64,000 nt of DNA from Candidatus Pantoea carbekii (lineage in GTDB: Bacteria > Pseudomonadota > Gammaproteobacteria > Enterobacterales > Enterobacteriaceae). A program made the position numbers and the translations under genes. The notes beneath the pieces are model-generated. The model saw only the letters and a list, made by a program, of their open reading frames with translations, did no database searches and was not told the origin of the DNA. The stretch covers positions 186,001 through 250,000 of the forward strand of contig NZ_CP010907.1 of assembly GCF_000971765.1 (NCBI RefSeq), read 5' to 3'. This document shows, in pieces, positions 20,441 through 33,706 of this stretch (positions are counted from its first letter, which is position 1; each line of letters begins with the position of its first letter).

Positions 20441-23299
20441 ATGGAAAAGATATATAATCCAAAAAATATAGAACAACATCTCTATCAAAATTGGGAAAAA
20501 CAGGGTTATTTTAAACCTAATAATAATGTTAACCAAGAAAGATTCTGTATCATGCTTCCGCCACCCAATGTCACTGGAAACCTACATTTAGGTCATGCCT
20601 TTCAACAGACTATTATGGACATTATGGTTCGCTATCATCGTATGCAAGGTAAAAATACTCTTTGGCAAGTAGGTAGTGATCATGCAGGTATTGCTACACA
20701 AATAGTAGTAGAACGCAAAATTCTTAAAGAAGAAGGAAAAACACGTCAAGATTATGGTCGTACAGAGTTTATTAAAAAAATGTGGGAGTGGAAAGTAAAA
20801 TTAAGCAGTAATATTACAAGCCAGATACGTCGATTGGGTAACTCAGTTGATTGGTCGCGTGAACGCTTTACTATGGATGATGGTTTTTCTGATTCCGTAA
20901 AAGAAGTTTTCATACGTCTTTATAGAGAAAATTTGATTTATCGTGGTAAAGGTTTGGTAAATTGGGATCCCCAATTATGTACTGCAATTTCTGATATTGA
21001 AGTAGAAAACCGAGAAAGTAAAAGTTTTATATGGCACATACGTTATTTGCTTGCTAATGGTATAAAAACTTGTGAAGGTAAAAATTACCTTGTCATAGCT
21101 ACTACGCGTCCAGAAACTTTACTAGGTGATGTTGCTGTAGCGGTCAACCCTCAAGATCAACGTTATAAAAATTTGATTGGGGAAAAAGTAATTTTGCCAT
21201 TAGTGAATAGGATTATTCCAATTATAGGAGATGAGTATGCTGACATACAGAAAGGAACTGGGTGTGTTAAGATAACACCGGCGCATGATTTTAATGACTA
21301 CTACATCGGACGTCGTCATAAATTGCCAATGATTAATATTCTAACTTTTGAGGGAAAAATCTGTAAAGAAGCATCTATTTTTAATAGTAATGGTGATCTA
21401 AGCAATATATATGAAACGCATATTCCGTTTAATTTTCAGAACATGGAGCGTTTTTCCGCTCGTGAAAGTATAGTTCATGAACTAGATAAATTAGGTCTAT
21501 TAGAAAATATTCAACCACACTTTTTAAGTATCCCTTATAGTGACCGCAGTGGCGTAATTATTGAACCCATGCTAACAGATCAATGGTATGTGCGAACAAA
21601 CGTACTAGCTCAGAATGCAATAAAAGTGGTAGAAGACGGTGAAATCCAATTTATTCCAAAGCAATATGAAAATATGTATTTCGCTTGGATGCGTAATATT
21701 CAAGATTGGTGTATATCTCGTCAATTATGGTGGGGACATCGTATTCCTGCTTGGTATGATGCGAACGGTAATATTTATGTTGGTCATACAGAAGAAGAAA
21801 TTCGTCGACAAAATAATTTGTTGGATGCGGTTACACTGTATCAAGATCAAGATGTCCTAGATACCTGGTTTTCTTCTGCTTTATGGACGTTTTCTACTCT
21901 CGGCTGGCCAAAAAAAACAAAAGAATTAAGTATTTTTCATCCAACTAATGTGCTTGTAAGTGGTTTTGACATTATCTTTTTTTGGATCGCACGTATGATC
22001 ATGTTAACGATGCATTTTATAAAAGATGAAAAAGGTAAGCCACAAGTTCCTTTTAAAATAGTTTATTTTACTGGTTTAATTCGAGACGAGAAAGGTGAAA
22101 AAATGTCTAAATCTAAAGGCAACGTCATCGATCCTCTTGATATAATTGATGGTATTTCATTGGAAAAATTAGTTAAAAAGCGTACTAATAACATGCTACA
22201 ACCACAGTTTGCTGAAAAAATACGTAGACGTACTGAACAAGAGTTTCCCAATGGTATTTCTGCATCTGGAACGGATGCACTACGTTTCACTTTAGCTGCA
22301 TTAGCTTCAAATAGTCGTGATATTAATTGGAATATGAAACGTCTTACAGGATATCGTAACTTTTGTAATAAACTTTGGCATGCTAGCCGTTTTGTATTAA
22401 TGAATACGGAAAATGAAGATTGCGGCCAAATTGACGGAAAAATGCTGCTATCACTTCCAGACCGATGGATTTTAACAGAATGCAATAGCGTTATAAAAAC
22501 CTACCGTAATGCATTAGATAACTATCGTTTTGATATAGCTGCTAATATATTATATGAATTTATTTGGTATCAATTTTGTGATTGGTACCTAGAGTTTGTT
22601 AAAGTTGTATTAAAGAATGGCAATCAAACAGAATTGCGTGGTACACGCAATACATTAATAACTGTACTAGAAACTTTGCTACGTTTAGCTCATCCAATTA
22701 TTCCTTTTATCACCGAAACGATTTGGCAACATATTAAAATATTAAGAAATATCACTGATTCTACAATCATGCTACAATCTTTTCCAGAATATGATCCATT
22801 TAAAGAATTTCCTATAGTCAAATCCGAAATATATTTTATAAAAAAAGTAATTATTGCAGTTCGTAATATTCGTTCTGAGATGAATATTACTATGAGTAAA
22901 TCACTTGACTTACTATTGCGTAATTGTTCTATAACAACCACGCAATGTATAAAGGAAAATTATAATTTTTTATTGCATTTAGCTCATCTTAAAAGTTTAA
23001 CTATCTTACCTATCGGTGAAAAGTGTCCCGTAGCTATGACCAAAGTAATTGAAGGTGTTGAACTAATAATTCCGATCGCTGATTTAGTAGATAAAAAAGC
23101 TGAGCTAATCCGTTTAGAAAAAGAATTATTTAAATTAAATCTTAAAATTAACATAATACAAACTAAATTAACTAACAATAGTTTTATATCACATGCACCG
23201 AAACCCGTTGTTTTACAAGCACGCGAACAACTAGCAAATTTAGAACAGTCTAAAATAAAATTACTTGAACAAAAAAAATTAATTAATAATTCAAATTAA
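20441..23299 (+). CDS. valS: Valyl-tRNA synthetase
   Basis: A 952-residue class Ia synthetase (E. coli 951 aa) that charges tRNA-Val and edits mis-charged threonine. The HIGH motif lies in [15 protein letters not shown] (about residues 40-54) and [12 protein letters not shown] near residue 553. The editing domain holds [17 protein letters not shown], and [16 protein letters not shown] is conserved. The C-terminal coiled-coil arm is present ([15 protein letters not shown] onwards). The frame is uninterrupted and the start follows holC closely. Its substrate tRNA-Val(UAC) is also in this window. Confidence 0.98.
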   Translation: MEKIYNPKNIEQHLYQNWEKQGYFKPNNNVNQERFCIMLPPPNVTGNLHLGHAFQQTIMDIMVRYHRMQGKNTLWQVGSDHAGIATQIVVERKILKEEGKTRQDYGRTEFIKKMWEWKVKLSSNITSQIRRLGNSVDWSRERFTMDDGFSDSVKEVFIRLYRENLIYRGKGLVNWDPQLCTAISDIEVENRESKSFIWHIRYLLANGIKTCEGKNYLVIATTRPETLLGDVAVAVNPQDQRYKNLIGEKVILPLVNRIIPIIGDEYADIQKGTGCVKITPAHDFNDYYIGRRHKLPMINILTFEGKICKEASIFNSNGDLSNIYETHIPFNFQNMERFSARESIVHELDKLGLLENIQPHFLSIPYSDRSGVIIEPMLTDQWYVRTNVLAQNAIKVVEDGEIQFIPKQYENMYFAWMRNIQDWCISRQLWWGHRIPAWYDANGNIYVGHTEEEIRRQNNLLDAVTLYQDQDVLDTWFSSALWTFSTLGWPKKTKELSIFHPTNVLVSGFDIIFFWIARMIMLTMHFIKDEKGKPQVPFKIVYFTGLIRDEKGEKMSKSKGNVIDPLDIIDGISLEKLVKKRTNNMLQPQFAEKIRRRTEQEFPNGISASGTDALRFTLAALASNSRDINWNMKRLTGYRNFCNKLWHASRFVLMNTENEDCGQIDGKMLLSLPDRWILTECNSVIKTYRNALDNYRFDIAANILYEFIWYQFCDWYLEFVKVVLKNGNQTELRGTRNTLITVLETLLRLAHPIIPFITETIWQHIKILRNITDSTIMLQSFPEYDPFKEFPIVKSEIYFIKKVIIAVRNIRSEMNITMSKSLDLLLRNCSITTTQCIKENYNFLLHLAHLKSLTILPIGEKCPVAMTKVIEGVELIIPIADLVDKKAELIRLEKELFKLNLKINIIQTKLTNNSFISHAPKPVVLQAREQLANLEQSKIKLLEQKKLINNSN

Positions 23300-23809
23300 T
23301 TAAGTGCTACTCCATAAAAGTAAATTAAGTCTCTACAAACTGCTCTTAAGATTGAATCGTTGTATTTAAAAATTAATGCAACACATAAATTAATATTCAA
23401 AATTTTAATTAAAATAAAAAAGAAATTTATAACGGTGTACTCTGACAGAGTTTCAAAATTATCATTATTTTTTAATAATAATTATTCTCAAAAAGCCATT
23501 TTATTTATATGTTAAAAATATTAGTGATTATTTTTTAGATTAAATATTAATTAATCACAATTACAAGCAGATGCGTTTAATGAAAATTTTTTGACAAAAA
23601 AACGGTCCATTTTATACCATATTTATTTCGATTATCACGAATTCATTTATTGTATAAAATTTAAAGTTTATAGTAAAAATATCATTAGTATAATCTTGAG
23701 TTTCGTTCAGTCTAAGATATATTTTTATATATCCAAGTTAGATAAGCATGGATTATGTTAATGTTCGTAACTATACACACAATATAGTAGATAATGAAAA
23801 ATCTTCTTT
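23300..23809. other. Spacer between convergent valS and gltX
   Basis: 510 AT-rich bases between two converging genes. A short ACTCTG-A-CAGAGT palindrome at 23439-23451 followed by TTT might be a weak terminator. Otherwise I see nothing. The gene order jumps here from the E. coli valS region to the gltX region. Confidence 0.5.
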
Positions 23810-25228
23810 CTAATCTTTTTGCATAGATATAAACTGTAGTGCTTTCTTAATACGTGCTAAAGAGCGATGCTGTCCGATTAGTTCTAACACAGCATCTAAT
23901 TCTGGAGAATAACTGGTGCCAGTTACAGCTACACGAAGTGGCATGCCTACTGTGCTAATTTTTACTTCAAGTTCTTTAACTACATTGTTAATAATAAAAT
24001 GTATATTTTCTGCTTTCCATTTTTCAGTACTAAGCGCAGAAAATTTTTCATATAATACTTGTAGAGGTCTGTTTGCACAGGGACGCAGATATTTTTTTGC
24101 TGACTCAACATCAAAATTTTCAATTTCTTGATAAAAATATCGACAAGAATTAGCAATCTCCACTAAAGTTTTGGAGCGTTTTGCAATCAATGGCATCACT
24201 TGTTTTAATTTTGGACCATTACAAGTATTAATGCTCAATTTTTTCATATGCCACTGTAATTTTTTTACTATATAGTTTTCTGGCAATGTATTAATATAAT
24301 ATTGGTTAAGCCATCGTAATTTTTCAATATTAAAAACACTAGCTGATTTATTAACCTCTTCGATTCTAAACAATATTTTCATTTCCTTTATACTAAAAAT
24401 CTCCTTATTGCCATGTGACCAACCTAATCTTACGAGATAGTTAAGTAGTGCTTCAGGAAGATATCCATCTATTCGGTATTGCATTATATTCATTGCATGG
24501 TGACGCTTAGAAAGCTTTTTACCGTCATGATCAAGAATCATTGAAACATGAGCATACATAGGAACTGTAGCACCTATTGCTTTGAAAATATTTATTTGAC
24601 GCGGTGTATTATTAATATGATCTTCGCCACGGATAACATGTGTAATACCCATATCCCAATCATCTACTACAACACAAAAATTATAGGTTGGAACACCGTC
24701 AGAACGACGGATTATTAGGTCATCTAGTTCTTTATTATCAAATTTAATTGGACCACGAATTTGATCATTAAAAATAATCAACCCTTCTTGAGGATTACGA
24801 AAACGCACTACGTAAGATTCAGCGTAAGAGTTAGAATGTTGATTTTGATTTCGACAATTACCATCATAACGCGGTTTTTCACCTTTTGCTATCTGATTTT
24901 CACGTAATTGTTTTAAACGTTCTTTAGAACAATAACATTTATAAGCAGTACCCATTTTCAGCATATCGTCAATAACTACATTGTAACGCTCAAAGCGTTT
25001 AGTTTGATAGTATGGACCTTCATCCCAATTGAGATTTAACCAGCGCATACTATCTATGATAGCCTCAATAGCTTCTGGCGTTGATCGTTCTATATCAGTA
25101 TCTTCTATACGAAAAATAAATTTTCCATTGTTATGCCGCGCATAAAGCCAGGAGTATAGTGCAGTACGAACGGATCCTATATGTAAATAACCAGTTGGAC
25201 TGGGGGCAAAACGAGTTATAATCTTCAT
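23810..25228 (-). CDS. gltX: Glutamyl-tRNA synthetase
   Basis: A 472-residue class Ib synthetase (E. coli 471 aa). The HIGH-type motif is in [20 protein letters not shown]. The zinc-site cysteines appear in [11 protein letters not shown] with a later [24 protein letters not shown] is conserved, and the KMSKS-type loop is [15 protein letters not shown] (E. coli has KRHGA). The C-terminal anticodon-binding domain ends in [17 protein letters not shown]. The frame is complete. It faces valS, and tRNA-Val lies upstream on the other strand, the same gltX-valU neighbourhood as in E. coli. Confidence 0.98.
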   Translation of the reverse strand: MKIITRFAPSPTGYLHIGSVRTALYSWLYARHNNGKFIFRIEDTDIERSTPEAIEAIIDSMRWLNLNWDEGPYYQTKRFERYNVVIDDMLKMGTAYKCYCSKERLKQLRENQIAKGEKPRYDGNCRNQNQHSNSYAESYVVRFRNPQEGLIIFNDQIRGPIKFDNKELDDLIIRRSDGVPTYNFCVVVDDWDMGITHVIRGEDHINNTPRQINIFKAIGATVPMYAHVSMILDHDGKKLSKRHHAMNIMQYRIDGYLPEALLNYLVRLGWSHGNKEIFSIKEMKILFRIEEVNKSASVFNIEKLRWLNQYYINTLPENYIVKKLQWHMKKLSINTCNGPKLKQVMPLIAKRSKTLVEIANSCRYFYQEIENFDVESAKKYLRPCANRPLQVLYEKFSALSTEKWKAENIHFIINNVVKELEVKISTVGMPLRVAVTGTSYSPELDAVLELIGQHRSLARIKKALQFISMQKD

Positions 25229-25404
25229 TGCACAGAACCTTAATACAGATATTTAAGTTATAAGTTACGTAGATAACAAAAAATAGATAGGCTAAGGTAA
25301 CAAATAAGTGTTTAATAATTATTTTTTAAAGAATGATCAATTAGTGTAATTATAGAAAAATTATATAAAAATTACTTAAATGAATTAGTTATTTTTTAAA
25401 ACGC

Positions 25405-25433
25405 TTGACTCCTTAAACAAAAATCTGTAATAT
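25405..25433 (+). promoter_or_regulatory. Sigma-70 promoter for tRNA-Val
   Basis: TTGACT (25405-25410), 17 bases, then TAATAT (25428-25433), with the predicted start about 12 bases before the tRNA. This is the cleanest promoter I see in the window. The match is to both hexamers and the optimal spacing. Confidence 0.75.
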
Positions 25434-25451
25434 GATTCAATATAAGCGATG

Positions 25452-25524
25452 GGGTGATTAGCTCAGTTGGCAGAGCATCTTCCTTACAAGGAGAGGGTCG
25501 GCGGTTCGAATCCGTCATTACCCA
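25452..25524 (+). tRNA. tRNA-Val (anticodon UAC)
   Basis: The acceptor stem GGGTGAT pairs with ATTACCC (one G-U), with D arm TAGCTCAGTTGGCAGAGC, anticodon stem-loop TCTTC-CTTACAA-GGAGA and T arm GGCGGTTCGAATCCGTC. It matches E. coli valU/X/Y next to gltX; E. coli has several copies and here there is one. The discriminator A is followed by TTC, so CCA is not encoded. Confidence 0.97.
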
Positions 25525-26206
25525 TTCTTTTAAAGACATAATATAGATAACATTTATACTTTGTTGCTTGTATGAACATTTTCCATCTATGTTACTAACA
25601 TCAAGATATTTATAATTATATTTTACTAGCAATCTAATAATAGATTTAATTTAGTGTAATTGTTTTTTTGCGTATTACATACTATTAATCTTTAAATAGA
25701 ATAACACTTTCATGTATTAATTGAATATTAATTTCATTTTTAATGTGTAACATGAATGAAATAATTATAATCAGTATATTAAGATTTTTTCTTTCAAAAG
25801 AATTTTATACAACATTTTTAAATGTATCCACGTGTAGAATTTATCTGCAGCCATATCGGCTTAATATATTAATTTTTTTGGAATGTCTAATTTTGTAATG
25901 AATTTACTAAAATTTTACTAACTTTTATTAAATTAAATAATTAATATCTTACTATTATATTAAATATAGTTAATTAAATTTCACTCTACAATCTAGTTTG
26001 TGATTTTATGACTGCATTATTATATATTATTTATATAATTACTATGTAATTAAAATACATCTCTATTATTTAGATTACTGCATGTCAATTATAGCAATTA
26101 ATGATTCATGAATAATGTTCATCAACTGATGTAATAAGTTAATTTTATTTTTAAATCTAATTAACATACAATTTATTATATTATTTTGATTGATAGGATC
26201 GTAATA
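25525..26206. other. Spacer between tRNA-Val and yfeH
   Basis: About 680 AT-rich bases. E. coli has xapRBA and yfeN/yfeR in this interval; none can be recognised. A minus-strand frame at 25396-25632 merely reads through the tRNA and is not a gene. Confidence 0.55.
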
Positions 26207-27175
26207 ATGCGGTTTTTAAAAGTTGATCCGATGATGGTTAAACTTATCATCACTGTGTTTGTTGCCACTATTCTTCCTGCAAAGGGTAAATTTATCACTT
26301 TTTTCAATTGTTTCAGTGTGTTAGCAATCGCGCTATTATTCTTTATGCATGGGGCGAGGTTATCTCGTGAAAATATTATGGCTGGAAGCAAAAAATGGCG
26401 ATTACATTTATGGATTACTTGCAGTACTTTTATAATTTTTCCTTTTTTTGGTCTGCTGCTGAATTGGTGGCATCCAATTGACATAAAAAATAGTATTTAT
26501 GTTGGTTTTACTTATCTCTGCATTTTACCAGCTACAGTACAATCTTCTATTGCTTTAACCTCTATTGCTGGTGGTAATGTAGCTACTGCAATATGTAGTG
26601 CTTCGGCTTCGAGTTTACTGGGTGTTTTTGTTTCGCCTTTACTAGTTAAATTATTAATAAATATAGAGTATGATACATATAGTAGTAATCTAGAACATAT
26701 TGGGAAAATTATATTACAGTTATTAGTACCGTTTTTATTAGGTCAGTTATCGCGTCGATGGACTAAAATATGGATCAAAAAACATGTGAACATAGTCAGT
26801 GTAATTGACCAAAGCTCAATCGTGTTAGTAGTTTATTTGTCTTTTAGTGAATCTGTATTAAACGGTATCTGGTATAACATAGATATGGTTAGTTTACTTT
26901 GGATTCTAATAATAAACTTGTTTTTACTTTTTATTATGATGATAATTAATTTTGCTGCCTCACGTTTATTTGGACTAAGTCGCACTGATGAAATTGTAGT
27001 ATTATTTTGCGGTTCAAAAAAAAGTTTAGCCAATGGTGTGCCTATGGCTAATCTTTTGTTTCCACATAGTTCAGTGGGAATTATTTTGTTACCATTAATG
27101 ATATTTCATCAATTGCAGCTAATGGTCTGTTCATTAATTGCCCAACGGTATAAAACTTATAATTCGTCAATATAA
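26207..27175 (+). CDS. yfeH: Putative sodium-dependent transporter of the bile acid:Na+ symporter family
   Basis: A 322-residue membrane protein matching E. coli YfeH (332 aa). I start it at MRFLKVDP, which has AGGA upstream and aligns with the family N-terminus; a start at 26186 would add seven residues. There are about nine hydrophobic spans. Conserved blocks are ALLFFMHGARLSRENIMAG, LPATVQSSIALTSIAGGNVA, ASASSLLGVFVSPLLV and VLFCGSKKSLANGVPMANLLF, the last two being sodium-site regions in this fold. The substrate is unknown. It lies next to ligA, as in E. coli. Keeping an uncharacterised transporter in so reduced a genome suggests a useful exchange with the host. Confidence 0.93.
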   Translation: MRFLKVDPMMVKLIITVFVATILPAKGKFITFFNCFSVLAIALLFFMHGARLSRENIMAGSKKWRLHLWITCSTFIIFPFFGLLLNWWHPIDIKNSIYVGFTYLCILPATVQSSIALTSIAGGNVATAICSASASSLLGVFVSPLLVKLLINIEYDTYSSNLEHIGKIILQLLVPFLLGQLSRRWTKIWIKKHVNIVSVIDQSSIVLVVYLSFSESVLNGIWYNIDMVSLLWILIINLFLLFIMMIINFAASRLFGLSRTDEIVVLFCGSKKSLANGVPMANLLFPHSSVGIILLPLMIFHQLQLMVCSLIAQRYKTYNSSI

Positions 27176-27348
27176 TAGATAAATTAACAATATTTAATCA
27201 ATAATATATATACTAAATTAGTATTAAATACAGTTAGTTAATAAAAAACTAAAACAATTTAAGTTGATTTTCAACTCAATGAATGCATTTGTATTAAAAA
27301 ATTAGCAATAAACAAAGTTTATAAAAAGATTTTAAAAAATAATAGTAT

Positions 27349-29109
<1,761 letters not shown>

Positions 29110-29441
29110 TCATCAAATAAAAAATTCACCTAACGGTTAAGAATTTTAAAAAATTTTAATATGATTTTAGTTATGTACTAACAAATTTAATCATTAAAAA
29201 TGATATCTATTGATATTTACAGTGTAATATAAAAAATGCCAACTAAACTATCATTAATTAGATAAATTTATTTAATGAATAAAATGATAAATCAAATTTT
29301 TAATTGTTTAAGATTTAAATAGTTATTCTCTAAAAACATGGAATATTATTCTGAATATAAATTCATTGTTATGATAGACGAGAATACTAATTTACAATAT
29401 CAAAAATTAATAAATATATATTTACATAATTGTTTTATAGA

Positions 29442-29490
29442 ATGATATTACGATAATACTTATTATTATCGTATATTATCGTAATATCAT
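29442..29490. repeat. 17-bp perfect hairpin with a duplicated arm and T-rich tail
   Basis: The left arm ATGATATTACGATAATA (29442-29458) pairs perfectly with 29474-29490. The 15-nt loop contains TATTATCGTA (29464-29473), an exact tandem copy of the first ten bases of the right arm (29474-29483). The same left arm could therefore pair instead with the inner copy (10 bp, 5-nt loop). CTTTTTATTTTTTTAG follows on the plus strand, so the larger hairpin looks like a terminator, but no plus-strand gene precedes it. Confidence 0.8.
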
Positions 29491-30241
29491 CTTTTTATTT
29501 TTTTAGTAATTACGTTATTAATTTTGTATACATTTAAATTATAATTCAGGATTAATTAATACATAATTAAAATTCACAATGTGTGATATAAAATATATAT
29601 AATATAATATTTAATTAAGTATTAAAAAATTTTGCTTAGTTACTTAATTGCTTGATATTAAATCATGCAATATTTATAATTTTAATAAAATTCAAATTCA
29701 TCAAAATTAATATAATTGAACCATGTATCTCTATTGCATTTATACATACATGTTTGTAGATATTTTAAATCACTTTTTAAATTTTATATAAAATAATGTA
29801 TGATGTTTATACTGAATATCGTAAGTATGTATTAAGATGAAATGCTTATAGTAAAATATTATATTTCAAACATAACTGTGATTAAAATCATTTCATGCGT
29901 GAATTTATAATTATATTTTATCATAACTTTTGTTCAATCATGGAATCATTACATCTTTAAATAATAAAGTTAAATTAAATTAAATTAGTTTTTAATAAAA
30001 ATATTAAAATGTAGCAAGATTGTAAATCTTGCATGATTGATTAGTGTATTGAATTAAAAATTACATGTTAATAATGTAAAGAAACATATAAATTTTTTGA
30101 TTTAAAATGACGAAAAGATATATGTTAGTAAATATAGAGTAATCATTTAATTGAAATAAAATTTAAATAATTTTAAGTGATTTTTTTTAAGTTAAACATG
30201 AAAATTTTTTCAAAATATCGCAAATCAAGATAAATTTTAAC

Positions 30242-30269
30242 TTGACACTGTTTATGGATAAATTACATT
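30242..30269 (+). promoter_or_regulatory. Possible promoter for tRNA-Ala
   Basis: A perfect TTGACA at 30242-30247 is followed 16 bases later by TACATT, with about 50 bases to the mature tRNA. The -10 match is moderate; the -35 is consensus. Confidence 0.45.
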
Positions 30270-30324
30270 ATTATAGTCTGTTGTGTTAAAGATTAAAATA
30301 ATTATTGTTTTTAAGTGAAGTATA

Positions 30325-30398
30325 GGGGCTATAGCTCAGTTTGGTAGAGCGTTTGCATGGCATGCAAAAGGTCAGCGGTTCGATCCCGCTTAGTTCCA
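30325..30398 (+). tRNA. tRNA-Ala (anticodon GGC)
   Basis: The acceptor stem GGGGCTA pairs with TAGTTCC and keeps G3:U70, the alanine identity pair; a second wobble G4:U69 replaces the E. coli G-C. The anticodon arm TTGCATGGCATGCAA carries GGC, and the T arm is CAGCGGTTCGATCCCGCT. It matches E. coli alaW/alaX, which lie in the same gltX-mntH region. The discriminator A is followed by TAT, so CCA is not encoded. Confidence 0.97.
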
Positions 30399-30920
30399 TA
30401 TTTTTATAATTTTTCAAAATTAGTTGATCTAAAGGAATTTTATTCTATATTAATCTTTAATGCTTTTTTTGAATTTAAACAACAATTGAATGTTTTTACA
30501 AATTGCACATCATTTAGTCATACTGTAATACCGAGATATAATGTCCAGCCAACTATATACTATTATAGTTGGCTAAAATAATACAAGCGCATTAAATATT
30601 AAGACAAGGAAATGTATTAGATATAAATTTATTAGGTATGAAAATTAAATCTTGTAAATCTTAAAAGAGAATTTATATTTATTTGTTTAATAAAGAATTT
30701 CAATTCTATGGACCTTACTTTTTCAACAAAGTATTTAAAAGTTTTTTAAAAAAGATTGCTTATTTCTCGCAAAAATGTTTTTGTATATACGTTAAAGTAT
30801 AGCAAGTACCATATTTCATGGTTCAATCTATTCAATAGCTGTTTTACTTATTTTCAAATAAGTAGCCCTTCAATCTTTATGAGTTATCGTTAATGAACAT
30901 TAAGATATAAGGTCAAAACT
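30399..30920. other. Spacer between tRNA-Ala and mntH
   Basis: About 520 AT-rich bases. It contains the hairpin at 30547-30574 and, at 30794-30816, a degenerate inverted repeat that might be a decayed MntR box. There is no gene. Confidence 0.5.
30547..30574. repeat. Perfect 11-bp hairpin downstream of tRNA-Ala
   Basis: AGCCAACTATA and TATAGTTGGCT pair around TACTAT. With an AGCC/GGCT base it is one of the more GC-rich hairpins in the spacers. AAAATAA rather than a T-tract follows on the plus strand, so its role as terminator of the tRNA transcript is uncertain. Confidence 0.7.
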
Positions 30921-32165
30921 ATGTCAGACAGTCGCACAGCTGAGCGCGATGCTCATAACGCTAAAAAAAAGATCAAGCTTTCTTTATTAGGACCAGCATT
31001 TATAGCAGCCATTGGTTATATCGATCCAGGTAATTTTGCTACTAATATTCAGGTAGGTGCTGCATATGGGTACAAATTGCTTTGGGTGGTAGTATGGTCT
31101 AATATTATGGCAGTTTTGATTCAGTTAATGTCAGCAAAATTAGGTATAGCAACTGGCAAAAATCTTGCTGAACATATTCGTGATCGTTTTCCTCGTCCGT
31201 CAGTATGGTTTTATTGGATTCAAGCAGAAATTGTTGCCATGGTTACAGATCTTGCTGAATTCATTGGTGCATCGATAGGATTTAAGTTATTATTAGGTAT
31301 TTCGCTTTTCCAAGGTGCTGTATTAACAGGAATAATTACTTTTTTAATTTTAATGTTACAAAATCACGGACAAAAACCATTAGAGTTAGTAATTGGTGGT
31401 CTGTTGTTATTTGTTGCTGCTGCATACATCGTTGAGTTATTTTTTTCTAAACCAAATGCTGGCCAACTAGCTGTAGGAATGGCATTACCATCATTACCAA
31501 ATTTTGATGCTGTTTTTTTTGCAGCGGGTGTGCTTGGTGCAACGATTATGCCCCATGTTATTTATTTACATTCGGCACTCATGCAGGATGATGGTGGGTG
31601 TAACAAACAACAACGTTATTCAACTACTAAACTTGATGTTGCGATTGCAATGAGCATAGCGGGTTTTGTAAATTTGGCAATGATGGCAATGGCTGCTGCG
31701 GCATTTTATTATACAGGGCACGTGAATATCATTGACTTAGATCAAGCCTATCTTACACTGCAACCGCTATTGAGTCATGCCGCAGCAACAGTTTTTGGTT
31801 TAAGTTTAATTGCAGCAGGTTTATCTTCGACTGTTGTTGGTACATTAGCAGGGCAAGTAGTAATGCAGGGATTCGTCCGATTTTATATCCCGGTATGGAT
31901 GCGTCGTGCTATTACTATGTTGCCATCTTTCGTGATTATTTGGATGGGTTGTGATCCTACAAATATTTTAATAATCAGTCAGGTTTTACTATGTTTTGGT
32001 ATTGCACTAGCACTTATCCCTTTACTATCATTCACTGGAAATCGAGAATTAATGGGAGATGAGCTAGTCAACTCTAGAGCCATGCAAAATGCAGGTCGTA
32101 TGATTGTAGGTTTAGTCATTTTACTGAACTTTTACTTATTAGGACGTGGAATTTTCAGTTCGTAA
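30921..32165 (+). CDS. mntH: Manganese/divalent cation:H+ symporter (NRAMP)
   Basis: A 414-residue NRAMP transporter (E. coli 412 aa) importing Mn2+ with protons. The metal-site motif in TM1, [20 protein letters not shown], and the TM6 motif [17 protein letters not shown] are intact. The transport signature region [16 protein letters not shown] follows TM3, and about eleven spans can be drawn. No ribosome binding site is obvious immediately before the ATG. In E. coli mntH lies near glk in the same region. Keeping a manganese importer suggests a need for Mn in oxidative protection or as an Fe substitute. Confidence 0.97.
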   Translation: MSDSRTAERDAHNAKKKIKLSLLGPAFIAAIGYIDPGNFATNIQVGAAYGYKLLWVVVWSNIMAVLIQLMSAKLGIATGKNLAEHIRDRFPRPSVWFYWIQAEIVAMVTDLAEFIGASIGFKLLLGISLFQGAVLTGIITFLILMLQNHGQKPLELVIGGLLLFVAAAYIVELFFSKPNAGQLAVGMALPSLPNFDAVFFAAGVLGATIMPHVIYLHSALMQDDGGCNKQQRYSTTKLDVAIAMSIAGFVNLAMMAMAAAAFYYTGHVNIIDLDQAYLTLQPLLSHAAATVFGLSLIAAGLSSTVVGTLAGQVVMQGFVRFYIPVWMRRAITMLPSFVIIWMGCDPTNILIISQVLLCFGIALALIPLLSFTGNRELMGDELVNSRAMQNAGRMIVGLVILLNFYLLGRGIFSS

Positions 32166-32172
32166 TTTTTCA

Positions 32173-32198
32173 CATTTATTTAAAATAATAAATAAATG
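32173..32198. repeat. AT-only 9-bp inverted repeat after mntH
   Basis: CATTTATTT and AAATAAATG pair around AAAATAAT, starting 8 bases after the mntH stop codon. The stem is nearly all A-T and weak. Confidence 0.5.
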
Positions 32199-32335
32199 AC
32201 ATTTGAAATTCAGATAATAGTAAAAATTATGAATTTTCATAGTTAATCAAGGATGTTAAAGATATTGGTTATAAGAATTTAAAAACGATAGATAAAATCT
32301 ATTAGGAGATGATACTAAAATAATATCAATTAAAC

Positions 32336-32367
32336 AAATAAAATAGCATGAAAATGCTATTTTATTT
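32336..32367 (+). terminator. Probable Rho-independent terminator after mntH
   Basis: A perfect 14-bp stem, AAATAAAATAGCAT with ATGCTATTTTATTT, is capped by a GAAA (GNRA) tetraloop. The A-tract upstream and T-rich downstream arm give the typical terminator look on both strands. It lies 170 bases after mntH and about 370 before glk. The stem is AT-rich, as expected in this genome. Confidence 0.65.
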
Positions 32368-32737
32368 CCGAGAGAATGCTGAAATTTCAAACATGATTTA
32401 TGAAATATTGATCAATGTTTTTAATTTGTTAAAAAAAATCAACTTACATTTTTTAAGTCAAACATGCTCATTTAGAAGTATAATTAATAATATAAATCAT
32501 TTTAAAATAGTGCTATTTAATCAAAAAATTATAACACTTTGCTATATCAAACTATTCAATCAATGCTTATTTTACTATAATGTTTATATATAAGTAATAT
32601 TTTAATTATTCGTCAATTTTTACCTATCGTGGAAGGTCAATGCTAAATGACACGTATCATTTACGATTATTGCTCACTAAGCTATTTTCGCTAATATTCA
32701 ACTATATTTATAAATTTAAAATAGGAGCAGTCAAAGA
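32368..32737. other. Spacer upstream of glk
   Basis: 370 AT-rich bases with no recognised signal beyond the glk ribosome binding site AGGAG. An 81-codon plus-strand frame (32348-32593) starts inside the terminator hairpin and resembles nothing, so I treat it as chance. Confidence 0.5.
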
Positions 32738-33706
32738 ATGACAAAATACGCCTTAGTTGGCGATGTAGGTGGTAGTAATGTTCGTCTAGCATTATGTGAA
32801 ATAGAAACTGGTATTATTACTCAAACGAAAATATTTTCTACATTACAATATGATACTTTAGAAAAAGTTATTCGCTGTTATTTGCATCAACAACAAAAAG
32901 ATATTCAAGATGGTTGTATTGCTATTGCGTGCCCAATTAAAAATGATTGGGTAGAAATGACTAACCATAATTGGGCTTTCTCCATACATCAGATGAAAGA
33001 TAATCTAGGTTTTTCACATCTTGAAATCATTAATGATTTTACAGCGGTATCAATGGCTATTCCAATGTTATCTAAAAAGGATGTTACTCAATTTGGTGGA
33101 AAAGTACCAATGCAAGGCAAACCAATTGCAATTTACGGTGCAGGAACGGGATTAGGGGTCAGCTATTTAGTACAAGTGGATAGACGCTGGATTAGCTTAC
33201 CAGGTGAAGGTGGCCATGTGGATTTTGCGCCTAATAGTAAAGAAGAAACTGATATTCTTGAAATATTACGAAGTGAATTGGGACACGTTTCAGCCGAACG
33301 TATTCTTTCTGGTTCTGGCTTAGTGAACTTATATCGTGCTATAGTAAAATCTCAGGGTCGTAATCCAAAAATTCTTAAACCGAAAGATGTCACAAAATAT
33401 GCTCTTAATTCGAGCTGTATAGATTGTCATAAAGCTTTAATGCTTTTCTGTATTATTATGGGTCGTTTTGGAGGAAACTTAGCACTCAATCTCGGTACTT
33501 TTGGCGGCGTATATATTGCAGGTGGTATTGTGCCACGCTTTATTGATTTTTTTAAATCATCCGGTTTTCGTACTGCCTTTGAAGATAAAGGTCGTTTTCG
33601 AAATTATTTAGTAGACATTCCAGTATACATGATAATGCATAGCAACCCAGGTTTATTAGGAGCTGGAACACATTTACGTCAAAAGCTCGGTCATATATTA
33701 TTATAG
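32738..33706 (+). CDS. glk: Glucokinase
   Basis: A 322-residue ROK-like hexokinase-fold enzyme (E. coli 321 aa) that phosphorylates intracellular glucose with ATP. The phosphate-binding motif is [16 protein letters not shown]. Sugar-site blocks follow: [17 protein letters not shown] with the catalytic Asp, [14 protein letters not shown] and [25 protein letters not shown] and [13 protein letters not shown] close the fold. AGGAG precedes the ATG by about 11 bases. It fits a symbiont that takes up free glucose from its host as well as, or instead of, using the PTS. Confidence 0.98.
   Translation: MTKYALVGDVGGSNVRLALCEIETGIITQTKIFSTLQYDTLEKVIRCYLHQQQKDIQDGCIAIACPIKNDWVEMTNHNWAFSIHQMKDNLGFSHLEIINDFTAVSMAIPMLSKKDVTQFGGKVPMQGKPIAIYGAGTGLGVSYLVQVDRRWISLPGEGGHVDFAPNSKEETDILEILRSELGHVSAERILSGSGLVNLYRAIVKSQGRNPKILKPKDVTKYALNSSCIDCHKALMLFCIIMGRFGGNLALNLGTFGGVYIAGGIVPRFIDFFKSSGFRTAFEDKGRFRNYLVDIPVYMIMHSNPGLLGAGTHLRQKLGHILL

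Noticed and set aside
22063-22485. 140-codon frame antisense to valS
   Set aside because: Antisense shadow of a conserved synthetase; no independent support.
25396-25632. 78-codon minus-strand frame containing MTDSNRRPSPCKEDALPTEL
   Set aside because: It reads through the reverse complement of tRNA-Val, a common false protein. Not a gene.
32348-32593. 81-codon frame between mntH and glk
   Set aside because: Starts inside a terminator hairpin, lacks a ribosome binding site and resembles no family.
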